Shown here: positions 16,735-27,500 of the stretch, piece after piece | Layout of the letters: every line of letters begins with the position of its first letter | Position numbering within the stretch: the first letter of the stretch is position 1 | Assembly (NCBI GenBank): GCA_025351405.1 | Contig: JANXVZ010000046.1 | Span: forward strand, 1-63,290 | Source of the DNA: Sphingomonadales bacterium | GTDB taxonomy: Bacteria > Pseudomonadota > Alphaproteobacteria > Sphingomonadales > Sphingomonadaceae | Direction: 5' to 3' | DNA: 63,290 nt | The notes under the pieces: model-generated | The model's database searches: none | Told to the model about the DNA's origin: nothing | Seen by the model: only the letters and a program-made list of their open reading frames with translations | Made by a program: the position numbers and the translations under genes

Positions 16735-17670
16735 CTAGTCGAACAGCGAGCTCACCGAGCTTTCCTCGCTGGTTCGCCGCATTGCCTCCGCCAGCAGGGG
16801 CGCAATCGTGATCCGGCGGATCTTGCTTGCCGATTTGACACTGCTGAGCCCGGCGATCGAATCGGTCACCACCAGTTCGGTCAGCGCCGAGCCTTCAACG
16901 CGCGCCACGGCGCCGCCCGACAGTACACCATGCGTGACATAGGCAGTGGCGCCGGTGGCCCCGGCCTCGATCAATGCCGCAGCGGCGTTGCACAGTGTCC
17001 CGGCCGAATCGACGATATCGTCAACCAGAACGCACATCCGTCCGCGCACGTCGCCGATGATGTTCATCACTTCGGATTCGCCGGCGCGCTCGCGGCGCTT
17101 GTCGACGATCGCCAGGGGCGCGTTGCCGAGCCGCTTGGCCAGTGCGCGCGCCCGCACGACACCGCCGACATCGGGCGAAACCACGGTAATATCGCCCTTG
17201 CCGAGGCGCGCCTCGATATCGGCCGCCATCACCGGTGCTGCATAAAGATTGTCGGTCGGGATATCGAAAAAGCCCTGGATCTGCCCCGCATGAAGATCGA
17301 CCGACAACACCCGGTCGGCGCCCGCCACGGTGATGAGATTGGCGACCAGCTTGGCCGAAATCGGTGTGCGCGGGCCGGGCTTTCGATCCTGCCGGGCGTA
17401 ACCGAAATACGGCACCACCGCCGTGATGCGCCGCGCTGATGACCGCCGCAGCGCATCGATGCAGATCAGCAGCTCCATCAGGTTGTCATTGGCCGGCGCC
17501 GCCGTCGGCTGCACGACGAAGACATCTTCGCCGCGGACGTTCTCGTGAATCTCCACGAAAATCTCCTCATCGGCAAAACGCCGTACCGATGCGCTGGTCA
17601 GCTTCATGTCGAGATAATCGGCAATGGCCTGCGCCAGCTCGATATTGCCATTGCCGGCAAGAATTTTCAT
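16735..17670 (-). CDS. prs: ribose-phosphate pyrophosphokinase
   Basis: A 311-residue enzyme making PRPP from ribose 5-phosphate and ATP for purine, pyrimidine, histidine and tryptophan synthesis. The flexible catalytic loop [18 protein letters not shown], the [20 protein letters not shown] block, the [19 protein letters not shown] motif and the PRPP loop [17 protein letters not shown] are all present. It stands alone on the minus strand with gaps of about 80 bp on each side. Confidence 0.96.
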   Translation of the reverse strand: MKILAGNGNIELAQAIADYLDMKLTSASVRRFADEEIFVEIHENVRGEDVFVVQPTAAPANDNLMELLICIDALRRSSARRITAVVPYFGYARQDRKPGPRTPISAKLVANLITVAGADRVLSVDLHAGQIQGFFDIPTDNLYAAPVMAADIEARLGKGDITVVSPDVGGVVRARALAKRLGNAPLAIVDKRRERAGESEVMNIIGDVRGRMCVLVDDIVDSAGTLCNAAAALIEAGATGATAYVTHGVLSGGAVARVEGSALTELVVTDSIAGLSSVKSASKIRRITIAPLLAEAMRRTSEESSVSSLFD

Positions 17671-17737
17671 GGTGTCAAGTGTCCCCTGGCGCAGCTTCGC
17701 ATAGCGCCACGGTCACGCGACGGCAACAAAGCAGTGG

Positions 17738-17750
17738 CCCCGATGCGGGG
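17738..17750 (-). terminator. small hairpin after mutT
   Basis: CCCCG and CGGGG separated by three bases immediately follow the mutT stop on the minus strand, with GCTTTGTTG beyond. The stem is short, so the terminator call is weak. Confidence 0.35.
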
Positions 17751-18158
17751 TTATGCAGCGATGAGCGGACGCAGCATTGCCAGCAGCGGCACATCCGCCG
17801 GTGGCATCGGCAACGCGCTCAGCCTCGCATGTCCGGCCCAGCACAGCGCCTGCGCCTCCTGCCCGACCGCTTCGCCTACCCAGGCACGTGCCCCATAAAG
17901 CAGCATGACGAGATGAAATTGGCCATAGCCGTGGCTGGCAAATCCCAACGGCTCGAGCGCCGCCGGCTCGACGAGGATGCCCAGTTCCTCGTGAAGTTCG
18001 CGTGCCAGCGCATGCTCGGGCGTTTCGCCCGGTTCGATCTTCCCGCCGGGGAATTCCCATAGCCCGGCCAGCGACTTGCCCTCCGGCCGCTGGGTGAGCA
18101 GCACCCGGCCCTGCGCGTCGATAAGCGCGGCGGCGACGACATGGGTGAGCTTGATCAG
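17751..18158 (-). CDS. mutT: MutT-type NUDIX hydrolase (8-oxo-dGTP diphosphatase)
   Basis: A protein of about 135 residues with the full NUDIX box GGKIEPGETPEHALARELHEELGI and the preceding GLWEFPGG. It is expected to hydrolyse 8-oxo-dGTP and keep oxidised guanine out of DNA. No ATG, GTG or TTG lies in frame at a plausible place; the reading frame upstream is unlike the family. A CTG at 18158 stands five bases after GGAGG and would start the protein exactly where MutT homologues begin (ILIKLTHVVAAALID), so CTG is the proposed start. Confidence 0.88.
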   Translation of the reverse strand: MIKLTHVVAAALIDAQGRVLLTQRPEGKSLAGLWEFPGGKIEPGETPEHALARELHEELGILVEPAALEPLGFASHGYGQFHLVMLLYGARAWVGEAVGQEAQALCWAGHARLSALPMPPADVPLLAMLRPLIAA

Positions 18159-18261
18159 GATTGCCTCCGGTCGTCTGGCTGAACAATGCCATTTGGCGAT
18201 AGGGCTGTGGCAAGCGGCAACGCCGGCGGCGGATATCGCCGCGGTCGCCCCAATTGCGATG

Positions 18262-19221
18262 CTAGAGCAGACGCCCCATCTCGATGAACTTTGTCCGCCG
18301 CGCCTTGCGCAACGCCGCCGGCGCGACGAGCAGCAATGGTGCCAGTTCGGTGCCGATCGCGGCCGCAAGCGAGGCGATGGCGGCGGCCGGGTCGCGGTGG
18401 GCGCCCCCCAAGGGTTCGGTGACGATCGTGTCGATGACGCCGAGCTTTTTCAGGTCGGCGGCGGTGACGCGCATGGCTTCGGCGGCTTCGGGCGCATGGT
18501 CGCTGGCCTTGTCGGCGGTGCGCCACAGGATGGAGGCGCAACCTTCGGGCGAGATCACCGCATAGACGGCGTGTTCGAACATGATGACACGATCGGCGGC
18601 GGCAAGCGCGACGGCGCCGCCCGAGCCGCCTTCGCCGGTGATCGCGGCGATGACCGGGACGGGGGCGGCGAGGCAGGCTTCGGTGGCGCGGGCAATGGCT
18701 TCGGCCTGGCCGCGTTCTTCGGCATCAAGGCCGGGAAAGGCACCGGCGGTATCGACCAGCGTGACGACGGGCACGTTGAAGCGCCCGGCGAGTTCGATGA
18801 GGCGGATGGCCTTGCGATAACCTTCGGGGCGTCCCATGCCGAAATTGTGTTTCACGCGGGTCGCGGTGTCATGACCCTTTTCATGCCCGATGACCATCAC
18901 CGGCGTGCCCGAACCCCGCAGGCGGCCGATGCCGCCGATGATGGCCTGGTCCTCGCCAAAGGCACGATCGCCGGCGAGCGGGATGAAGCCTTCGACCAGC
19001 ACCTTGACCATGTCGGCAAAGTGCGGCCGTGACGGATGGCGCGCGACCTGCGTCTTCTGCCACGGCGTCAGCCTGGCATAGGTTTCGGCGAGCAGGCGCC
19101 TGGCTGCACCTTCGGCGTGCTTGGCTCCGGCCTCGTCGCCGGCGGCGCGGTAGTCCGCAGCGCGCGTGGCGATCGTGGCGATGGGCTTTTCGAAATCGAG
19201 ATAGGAAATTGTCACCGCCAT
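18262..19221 (-). CDS. accA: acetyl-CoA carboxylase carboxyltransferase subunit alpha
   Basis: A 319-residue subunit that, with AccD, transfers the carboxyl group from biotin to acetyl-CoA in the first step of fatty acid synthesis. [56 protein letters not shown] and [14 protein letters not shown] are diagnostic. ATG at 19221 ([13 protein letters not shown]) is the usual family start. No zinc finger, as expected for AccA. Confidence 0.96.
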   Translation of the reverse strand: MAVTISYLDFEKPIATIATRAADYRAAGDEAGAKHAEGAARRLLAETYARLTPWQKTQVARHPSRPHFADMVKVLVEGFIPLAGDRAFGEDQAIIGGIGRLRGSGTPVMVIGHEKGHDTATRVKHNFGMGRPEGYRKAIRLIELAGRFNVPVVTLVDTAGAFPGLDAEERGQAEAIARATEACLAAPVPVIAAITGEGGSGGAVALAAADRVIMFEHAVYAVISPEGCASILWRTADKASDHAPEAAEAMRVTAADLKKLGVIDTIVTEPLGGAHRDPAAAIASLAAAIGTELAPLLLVAPAALRKARRTKFIEMGRLL

Positions 19222-19327
19222 TGGCCTAAAGCGGGGCGGGGTTGCGGTCAATCACCCGGCAATCGCTGCTTGCTTGGCCGCGTGCTGTCGGGCTGGCTTC
19301 GGGCGACGTGGCGGTGCGGCGACGCTT

Positions 19328-20797
19328 CTAGATGCCCGCCACCGCACCGAACTGCATCTCGACGTATAAACCGCCGGGTCCCTTGCTGACCCAGCGCGAC
19401 GCCGCGTCTGCGGGTTCCGGGATATCCGCCAGCCGGTCGGCGCGCGCCACGCGCCCACCGGTCTTTTCCGCCAGCCGGGAGCTCAGCGCCTTGGCCGGGA
19501 TGTCACCCCAGTGCACTGCCTTCGACATCGCTTCGTCGGTGGGGATAAAGGCGCGCAGGCGCGGGCTGGTCATCGCCTCCAGGCCATCCTTGCGGGTGGC
19601 GTTGGCGCTGCCATGGTGGCCGACCTTGTAGAAGACAGTGCGGGCGAGCAGGTCAGCCCCGGTTACGGCGCCCGGCGCGGCCCCCGGCGCGGCGCCGAAG
19701 GTCAACCCCGGCCAGCTTCGCCAGTTGCCGATCTGGGCATCGGCGACGAACAGCAGCACGTCGCCGCCCGGTGCCAGCTCGAAGGCGAGGACGACGCTGC
19801 TGTTGTTGGTGCGGCTGTCGAGCTGGATCGCGAGCCCTGCCGCCAGCCCCAGCCAGTCGCTGTCGATCCGCCGCCACGACTGGTCGGAAAAGGCATCGCT
19901 GCCGACCTGGTAATCCCCCGGCACCGGGCCGGTATAGAGCGCCTCCACAAAACGCTGGAGGTCACCTCCGATATCGCGCCCCTGTCCGTTGATCACCGCC
20001 GAAAGCTGGTCGCCCTCGGTCGAATCGAACGGCGCCCCAGGATCGTCGTCGATCGACAATTCGTCATCGCCAATGGCAAAGGCCCTGCCGATCGTCGCGA
20101 CGAGGCTGTCATTGGCGCCGAACTGGTAGATGTCGCTGGGTGCATCGAGTACGCCGAGAAGGGCCGGATCGTGCGGCGGACCGAGCACATAGCCGGTCAC
20201 GCCCAGCACCGGGTCGAGTGCCGCAAGCGTGCCGGGTTCAAGGTATCGCAGCCGCGACGGCGGCACCAACGCCACCAGCGCATCGCGGCAGGCACGGACC
20301 TTTTCGCCGGCGATGCCCATTGCCGACGGGCCGGAGATGAAGCCGCCAAGGCTGGCCAGGCCATCGCCGATGGGGATCGCATCGGGGCCGATGGCCGCCA
20401 GACGCTGCGATGCGCCGTCGATTGCCGTCATCGCTGCCCCCTTGAACTTGTCCAGCGCCCGGGCCTGGGGGTTGGCTGGATCCTCGGTCCAGCCCAGCCA
20501 GACTTCACCGACATCGAACCCCTTGAACTGCGCCGTCTCGCTTAGAAAGCCCGACAGATGGTCCCAATGTTCGTGCGTGCCGATGATGATGTCGAGACGA
20601 GGTTTGCCGCCACCATCGCGGCACCGCGTCGCCAGGTCGGCGACGACCGCATGGATCTTTTCGGTGCCCCCCTTCGTTGCGCTGTGGATGCCGCAATCGA
20701 TAAGGATCCGGAACGGCGGCTGGCCCTCCCGGTCGATTTCCACAAGATTGCAATCGCCGATGCCCTGGCAATAGAGGCGCAGATTTACCCGGCTCAT
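19328..20797 (-). CDS. ComEC-like metallo-beta-lactamase fold hydrolase
   Basis: A 489-residue cytoplasmic protein. The metal site GTHEHWDHLSG (His75, His77, Asp79, His80) lies in the first 85 residues, preceded by ILIDCG. Near residue 390 a KVGHHGSANATRKDG block and, before it, LFVADAQIGNW match the second half of the ComEC/Rec2-type domain; the middle 250 residues are an unusual insertion. No signal peptide, membrane helix or DNA-binding domain is visible. The ATG overlaps the stop of the protease gene (TGATG), making it the third gene of the membrane protein-protease-MBL unit. Substrate unknown. Confidence 0.85.
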   Translation of the reverse strand: MSRVNLRLYCQGIGDCNLVEIDREGQPPFRILIDCGIHSATKGGTEKIHAVVADLATRCRDGGGKPRLDIIIGTHEHWDHLSGFLSETAQFKGFDVGEVWLGWTEDPANPQARALDKFKGAAMTAIDGASQRLAAIGPDAIPIGDGLASLGGFISGPSAMGIAGEKVRACRDALVALVPPSRLRYLEPGTLAALDPVLGVTGYVLGPPHDPALLGVLDAPSDIYQFGANDSLVATIGRAFAIGDDELSIDDDPGAPFDSTEGDQLSAVINGQGRDIGGDLQRFVEALYTGPVPGDYQVGSDAFSDQSWRRIDSDWLGLAAGLAIQLDSRTNNSSVVLAFELAPGGDVLLFVADAQIGNWRSWPGLTFGAAPGAAPGAVTGADLLARTVFYKVGHHGSANATRKDGLEAMTSPRLRAFIPTDEAMSKAVHWGDIPAKALSSRLAEKTGGRVARADRLADIPEPADAASRWVSKGPGGLYVEMQFGAVAGI

Positions 20798-23700
20798 CAC
20801 ACCACCTCGCCTTCGTCGTCGTCATGGTCGGAATGGAGAAATGCGAAGGGTTCGCGCGCCGCGAGTGCGCCGAAATACAGCGCATTTGTACCCGGCGTCG
20901 TGCCGCCGAGAAATTCGCGCTGCTTTTTCAGCCTTTCCCGGTCACCCATCGGCTTGCTGATGATGTAGCGGATGCGACCGCCGGTGCTGTTGCCGGTGCT
21001 GCTTTCGGTAAACACCGGGTCGATGATGACGGTGCAGCCGCCGCGGAACCAGAATTGCGGTGACTGCTTGTCATTCGGGTCAAGCCGTTCGGGACGGCGT
21101 TGCGCGATGACCACGACGATATGCATGGCAATGCCGCCATCGGGACGCGCGCGGCGGATGCGGCGAACGTTGTGCACCTCGAAATTGGTCGGGACCTGCG
21201 GATCGGGCGGTTTCGGCGTGAAATCGGCATTGTAAAGTTGCAGGCCGCGCTGCAGGCCGAACAGCTCCGGCACCGCCAGCCCCTCGGCAAAGGCGCGCAA
21301 CAGGTGTGTGCGGAATACCCAGCGGCGGCGTTCTGCACCGCGATAGATCGTTTCGCGGTCCGGGCTGGCACCCCATTCGATCCGCAGTTGGTCGACCGCC
21401 TCGCCGACCCAGTCGCGATCGTTTTCCGCCGGCTCGAAGGGCCTGATATCACCGGTCTCGCGCCAGACCAGTGATTCGACCGACACGGTGCGCAGCCCTT
21501 CGGGCAGCACCCCGGCGCTGCGGAATGCCTGCAGCATGGCGGTGCGATAGCCCAGCTTGTCATCCGGCACATGGTCGAGATCCGCGGTCATGATGGCACG
21601 CAGATATTCGCCGAAGGTGATGTCGGCCGGCGGGCAATAGTCCAGCGCCCGGATGCACATGCGCTGGATCTGATCGGCGGCCTTGGCGGTCTCGTGCGCC
21701 AACCGGGCGACGAGCAGCGGGTGCAATTCGCCTTCGGGCAACAACCCGCTGCCGCCGGTGGCCAGCTTGATGAGATCCTGGTTGCGCCGCGTCACGATGG
21801 CAAGGAACGCCTTCCAGATGCACAGCACGAGGATGGAACCGCGACGATGCACCTCGAACTCGGTCTGGTAATCGTAGCTGGCGAGCCCATCCTTGTCGGG
21901 GTCGAGATAATCCCGCAGCGCGCCGTCCTTGCCGGTGGCCAAGCCGAACTGCTGGGCCAGCCCCGACAGCAGGGACCGAGCCGACAGGTCGGCATGGCTG
22001 CCGCTGATTGCCGATGCCACCAGTTCCTCGAAGGTGAAATGCTGGAACAGCGCGACGATGTCGGCAAATGCCTCGTGGAATGCCCCGACGTCCGGGTTGC
22101 TGTTTTCCTGGTAGCGGCGATGCAGGCCATCGAGCAGGGCGTGGGTGACTTCATGGGCGACGATGTCCGCCGACAGCGTGCTGAAGACCATGCTGTTATC
22201 GACAACCGCCGCGCCCCGCGCCGTGGTCGCATTGAAATAGCCGAACAATATGGCGATCTTGTCGGGGCTGTAATAGGCGTTGCGGGCACGCAGCGCGTGC
22301 GGGTACAGCCGCAGGCGAGGCACGAAATGATCGCGCGGCTTCTTGCCGGCCCGGTCCCGATATTTGGCCCATAGCGAACGCCGCCCGAGCGCCGATTCGA
22401 ACGCCACGATGGTCTTCATGGCGATGGCATAGGCCATTTGCTGGTGGAATTGCGGGTTGCCCTCCGACGGGGTCAGGCCATCCTTGGCCAGCAGTTGCCG
22501 GCTGCCCAGATCGACAGGCGCATAGACACGGTTCGATGCCGGATCGACATCGACGACTTCGATATATTCGCCGACCGGGCCGGGGCGGAGGTCGTCTTCA
22601 TACGGAACGGTGATCGTCGTCGTGCTGAGACGCACGGTGGCAAAGTCGTTGGCCAGGGCCGGGTCGAGCGCGAATACCCGCAGGCGGCGCGCCGCGGGCA
22701 GCGGTTCCCGGCGCGGCGCGCGCCATTGCGGGCGCTGCGGAACCGCGACGATGGCCGGCGGCGGCGCGCCATCGCCGGTTGTGTCGGGCGCGACAGGCGG
22801 TGGTGGCGATGCGGGCGTGGTGCCGGCATCGCGCCCGGTTGCCAGCGTCTCCTCGAGCGCCGTCTTCAAGGTATTCGACGCCAGCGGCGAGGCATGGGCG
22901 GCTTCGAGGAAATGCTTGCGGGCTGCGGCATCGACGCCGGTTGGCGCCTCGGTGTCCGCAGCAGCAAGCGCGGCGATACAATCCGGGTCCAAAAACGCCA
23001 GCTGCTGCAGCTCGAGGCCAAGCATCGCCTCGGTGGTCGATTTTGATGCAGCGTCGAAACCCATGCCGCCGCCAAAGATCATCTTCAGCCAGTCCCAACT
23101 GGCGCTGGCCGGCGGCAAGCGACGGTAATCTGCCGCCGTGCCGACGCCGATCTTGAGCGCTTCATCGGCACGGACGGCGCCCTGCCCGAGAAATTCGAGC
23201 ACGCCACCGGCATCAAGGCTTGTGGTCACGCGCCGCGCCGACTTGAACAGCGCGTTGCGCACCGCTTCGATTCGCATCCAGCGTTCGGGCAACGCCGCCA
23301 GCGCGTCGTAGTGCTGGGCGATCCAGAGCGCCGCCGTTGCCGCCACCTGCGGCGTGGCGGCACTGGTGCCTTCGCCGTTCAGGCGCAGTGCGCTGCCGCA
23401 GCCGATACGCGCCCAGGGGATGTTTGGCGTCCAGCCCGCCAGCGCTGTCGCCATCTTCGATGCCGGGCCGAAACAGCCCTCCATGGTGCCAAGATCCAGC
23501 CCCGAATAGCTGCGGCCATCGGCCATCACTCCGGTGGCGGCGAGTACGCGTGCCATGCGCGCCGGGTAGACGATGCTTTTGGGGGTGGGAGCGCCGGCGA
23601 TGGTGTTGCCCGCCGCCGTCACCAGCACCAGGCCGGCGTCATAGGCCAGGTTGACGGCATCGGCGAGCGCTGCCGAGGCGAGGCCGCCAAGGCTCATCGA

Positions 23701-24558
23701 CAGCACGTCGCAACCGTTGGCAATCGCATGGTTGATGCCCTGGACGATCGTCGACGTCGAAAAGATGGCAACGAAATCGGCCACGCGAATCGGAATGACC
23801 TGGGCATCGGGCGCACCGCCAAGATCGCCGCCGAGGCCATCGCTGAAGCCCGGGCGCGTGCCGGCGTTGCCGCCGGCGAGGATGCCGATGGTGCCGGTAC
23901 CATGGCCGCGCGAATGCGTTTTGGTGTTGGCCCCTGCTGGCACCTGGTCCTCGGCGCTGTCCGGCTTGGCATTACCGGGTACGAAATTGCGCTGCAGGTC
24001 ACGCCGCAGCCCGCGCGGCAGCATCGTGTGCGCCGGGTCATAACCGGTATCGAGGTGCGCGATCCGCACGCGCTGCTGCGCCGCCGCGCCGACGGCCGCC
24101 CGCGCCGCCGCCAGACCGCCGAATTCGGGGCGCAGGTGCCAGGCAAAGCCATCGCCAAGGGCGCGGCCACCTGCAGCGTTCTGGGGGAGTTCGGCACAGG
24201 GATCGACGTCATCCAGCGCCATCGCCGCCTTCGGTTGCGGGGATAACCATTGCTGGACGATGTCGGGTTCGGCACCGGCTACACCGCCCGCCATGCCAAA
24301 GCCGTTGCCGCCGATGCTGGCATCGGCCAGCGCGTGCGCCCGGTCCCAGGCATTGCCCCCGGCATCGACACGCAGCCAGCGCATCGCCTCCCCCGCCATG
24401 CCGAAATTGCCTGAAGGCGCCGGCGGGACTGTCAGGATGGTTTCCGCCTCCCCGGCGCCGAACCCCAGGCGCATCTGCGCTTCCAGCCCCGCCGCGCGCG
24501 AATCGGCGACCTTGACCAGCACCGAAGTCGCCGACCCAACCTTGCCAAAGCCTGCCAT
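20797..24558 (-). CDS. fusion of S8 subtilisin-like serine peptidase and HEXXH metallopeptidase
   Basis: A 1253-residue protein with two proteolytic active sites. Residues about 160-415 form an S8 domain: Asp170 in IAHLDTGYD, His219 in SRGHGTGTIG, Asn318 in TAAGNT, Ser399 in GEGTSAATP. A proline-rich linker (about 580-620) leads to a thermolysin-like (gluzincin) domain with His802-Glu803-x-x-His806 in VAHEVTHALLD and a third ligand Glu829 in FHEAFADIVA. About 400 residues follow. The first 160 residues lack a signal peptide and have no family I know. The start ATG overlaps the membrane-protein stop (TGATG), and its stop overlaps the MBL start the same way. All catalytic residues appear intact. 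The combination of two protease classes in one chain is unusual. Confidence 0.88.
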   Translation of the reverse strand: MAGFGKVGSATSVLVKVADSRAAGLEAQMRLGFGAGEAETILTVPPAPSGNFGMAGEAMRWLRVDAGGNAWDRAHALADASIGGNGFGMAGGVAGAEPDIVQQWLSPQPKAAMALDDVDPCAELPQNAAGGRALGDGFAWHLRPEFGGLAAARAAVGAAAQQRVRIAHLDTGYDPAHTMLPRGLRRDLQRNFVPGNAKPDSAEDQVPAGANTKTHSRGHGTGTIGILAGGNAGTRPGFSDGLGGDLGGAPDAQVIPIRVADFVAIFSTSTIVQGINHAIANGCDVLSMSLGGLASAALADAVNLAYDAGLVLVTAAGNTIAGAPTPKSIVYPARMARVLAATGVMADGRSYSGLDLGTMEGCFGPASKMATALAGWTPNIPWARIGCGSALRLNGEGTSAATPQVAATAALWIAQHYDALAALPERWMRIEAVRNALFKSARRVTTSLDAGGVLEFLGQGAVRADEALKIGVGTAADYRRLPPASASWDWLKMIFGGGMGFDAASKSTTEAMLGLELQQLAFLDPDCIAALAAADTEAPTGVDAAARKHFLEAAHASPLASNTLKTALEETLATGRDAGTTPASPPPPVAPDTTGDGAPPPAIVAVPQRPQWRAPRREPLPAARRLRVFALDPALANDFATVRLSTTTITVPYEDDLRPGPVGEYIEVVDVDPASNRVYAPVDLGSRQLLAKDGLTPSEGNPQFHQQMAYAIAMKTIVAFESALGRRSLWAKYRDRAGKKPRDHFVPRLRLYPHALRARNAYYSPDKIAILFGYFNATTARGAAVVDNSMVFSTLSADIVAHEVTHALLDGLHRRYQENSNPDVGAFHEAFADIVALFQHFTFEELVASAISGSHADLSARSLLSGLAQQFGLATGKDGALRDYLDPDKDGLASYDYQTEFEVHRRGSILVLCIWKAFLAIVTRRNQDLIKLATGGSGLLPEGELHPLLVARLAHETAKAADQIQRMCIRALDYCPPADITFGEYLRAIMTADLDHVPDDKLGYRTAMLQAFRSAGVLPEGLRTVSVESLVWRETGDIRPFEPAENDRDWVGEAVDQLRIEWGASPDRETIYRGAERRRWVFRTHLLRAFAEGLAVPELFGLQRGLQLYNADFTPKPPDPQVPTNFEVHNVRRIRRARPDGGIAMHIVVVIAQRRPERLDPNDKQSPQFWFRGGCTVIIDPVFTESSTGNSTGGRIRYIISKPMGDRERLKKQREFLGGTTPGTNALYFGALAAREPFAFLHSDHDDDEGEVV

Positions 24559-27500
24559 CACCGGCCCCCCATCTTGCGCGCCACGCCTAGTGCCTGCAGC
24601 AGCGCCGGGCCGCCTGCGAGCAGCAGCGGCAACAGCGCCGCCAACGGTTGCCCGGAATCGACAATGCCCCAGCCCAGCACCAGCAGCCCAAGCGGCAGGA
24701 TGATGATCAACGGCCACACCGCCAGTTGCCAGCCGCCAGAGGGTGCATCGCGCCGCCAGCGGGCAAGGGTCGCGGGTCGTTCGACCCGGCGCAGGAAATT
24801 GCCGAAGCTGTCGTTCATCAGGCGCGGCAACGGGTCGAACACCACCAGCCCACGCCTGATCAACGATTTCAATGGCCCCGCCGACGACACCGAAGGCACC
24901 CGCCCGCTGGCGAGGTTGTGCAGGACGAGCTGTTCCCCGCGCGACGATGCCGACCATAGCTGCTGATAATGGTCGATGAGGATGGTGCCGGCAAAATCCA
25001 CCGCCGCGGCCGGCGACGGCGCATGCAGGCTGTCGGCATAGCGCCGCACGGCGTTGCCGTAATAGCTGTCAAAGGCAGCGGCCTCGCTGGCGGCGGCGGC
25101 CCGCAATTCCGGCGACAGTGGCGCCAGTGTCGGCGGCGGCAGCAGCGCGGCCAGCACGCGTTCGGGAAGCGGCGCCAGTTCGGCCACGGTTGCCGCCACC
25201 ACGGTCGAATCACCCGCCGACGGCAACAGCTTGGGCAGAATGGGGAAGACGAACACCTGCACGCCTTCGAACAGCCGCGCCCAGCGCGTGTCCTCCAGGT
25301 GCCGCCGCACGGCCTCATAGGCCATGGCATCATCGCCCCGCGCCAGCGTTTCCTTTTCGCGCTCATAGGCCTGCAGCAGCGGTTCAAGCGGCATAAGTTC
25401 GGACAGCACCACCAGCTGGACGTTGCCGGCGCGGAATGCCGCCGAGGCGACCAGCTTTTCGAGCAGCGCCAGCGCGGCACGGCGGCGCGGCGGATCGCGC
25501 AGCACCAGTTCGATCCCGGTGACGACATATCGCTGCGGTGGTGACCAGGGGGCAACTTGCGTACCCGGCACCGGGGACGGTGTTTCATCGGTGAGATCGA
25601 CATGGTGGGCATGGGCAATCAGGCTCGTTTCGAGCCATAGCGGCGGTTTGACCACCAATGTGCGTTGCCCGAGCGCTAGGTCGGCAAAGCTGGCGGGAAC
25701 AGGCAACGACGGATAGCGCACTGCCTCGAGGGGCGTGCCGAGCCCGAACAGCCGCGTCCATACCACCCCGAGCGCAAATCCCGACGCAGCCAGCCCGGCG
25801 GCAATGGTGATCAGCACCCACAGCACCGGCATCAGCCCGGTATCGCCGGGCGACAGTTTCGGGTCGGCGCGCGACACGGCGGTATCGGTGGCAAGGCCGC
25901 CGGCAGGCAGCGCCTTGGCGCCGAAGCAGCGCTGCGATTGCGCCGGCAAGTCGCTTGCCAGCACCGGGCTGGCCGATGTTTCGGGGCGCAGCGCGGCAGT
26001 GGCACGCTCGATTATCGACGATCGCGACGCCCAGCTTTGGCGCGGGCGCCAGCAATCCCCGGCAACGCCAAGGCCGTCGTCGCTGGCCCCGGCGCGGCCG
26101 ACATTGGCCGCCCGCAGATCGGTGAAATAAACGCGCGCGATGGCGGCGCGGGCATTGGCACGGGCCGCCAGCGCGGTCTTTTCATACGCCAGCGAACTCG
26201 CGTCGTCGGCACGCTGGGCAAACACCGCCGCGTCGCGGTGAAACGCCAGCACCGGCACCACGACCGCGACCAGCACCAAGCTTACCGCCCAGTACCTGTA
26301 GCGTGACTGTGTCTCCGGCAGCAGCGGCGACATCGCCGGCGAGGGTTCAAGAAAACAGCGATACCCGATGATGACAATCGCCAGCCAGCACAACATCGCC
26401 GCCAGGATCGGCCAGTCGGGCACCACCACCAGCGTCACCAGGCCTATCGCCGCCGCTGCCAGATTGGCGCGGGTCGCCATGCGATACTGGTCGCGGCGCG
26501 CTTCGTCGGGCCAGAGCCAGCGCCAGGGGTGCCGCAGTGTCACCATCAGCAGCAGCGTGCTGAGCACCGACAGGATGGCCGCCGCGGTCAACCAGCCAAC
26601 CAGCGTATCCTGCAACATCCGCGCCGGGCGCAGGTCGGCGCTGTCATGCGCGTGCCAGACGAACAGCCCCCAGTTGCTGTAGGGCAGGCGCGTATAGGCA
26701 AAATGCTGGCGCTGGCCGTCATAGGTCGCGGTGAACGACCCCGGGCGGCCGCTGTCGAATTCCGGGCGCGACAGGTTCTGCCGCGCCCCGGCCAACCCCG
26801 GCGCGGTAATCTCGTCCTCGACATTTTCCACGCCGGCGCGGGCACGGGTGCTGTGGAAAAGCACCTTCAGCGTGGGGCTGGCGAGATCGACGACCATGAA
26901 GCGTTCGTCGGGCGGCAGCATCGGGCTGAGCAGGCTGCGCAGCACGGAAGCCGTGGCAAGTACCCCGGTCGGCGCCCGCGACATGGTGCTGCCGCCCAGC
27001 AGGACCGGGAAGGCGATGATGGTCTTGTCGATGCCGTCCGATTGCGACCGCACCTCGGCGATGGAATAGCGCGGCAGCACGATGGCGCCGGGCTGGGCGC
27101 CCCGCGGCATCAGTCGCACCGGCTTCATGCCAGGCACCCGCAGCGTATCGCCGGCAAGCGCCGCCTGGAAATAGTCACGCTCGACGATATCCAGCCGGGC
27201 GCCATTGTTCATCCGGCAACTGGCGATCGCCGTGCCGGGCACCAGGGTTCCCGTCGTGTCGACCAGGAACGCCGATTCGCGCGGCGGCAGCGCGCCCGAT
27301 TCAAAGCGTTGTCGCAGGTTGGCGGGCATTGCCGCAACATCGGGTTCGATCAACGGATACTGGCCCGGTGGCGGTGTCATCACCGCGTTGAGCGACAGCG
27401 GCGCATCCATGCACGTCACGGGCCTCGGCGCGCCGAAGGGTCCGCGCCGCTGTTCGGCACCGATCAACCGGCCGATTTCACCGCGGAACTGTTCGCGCAG

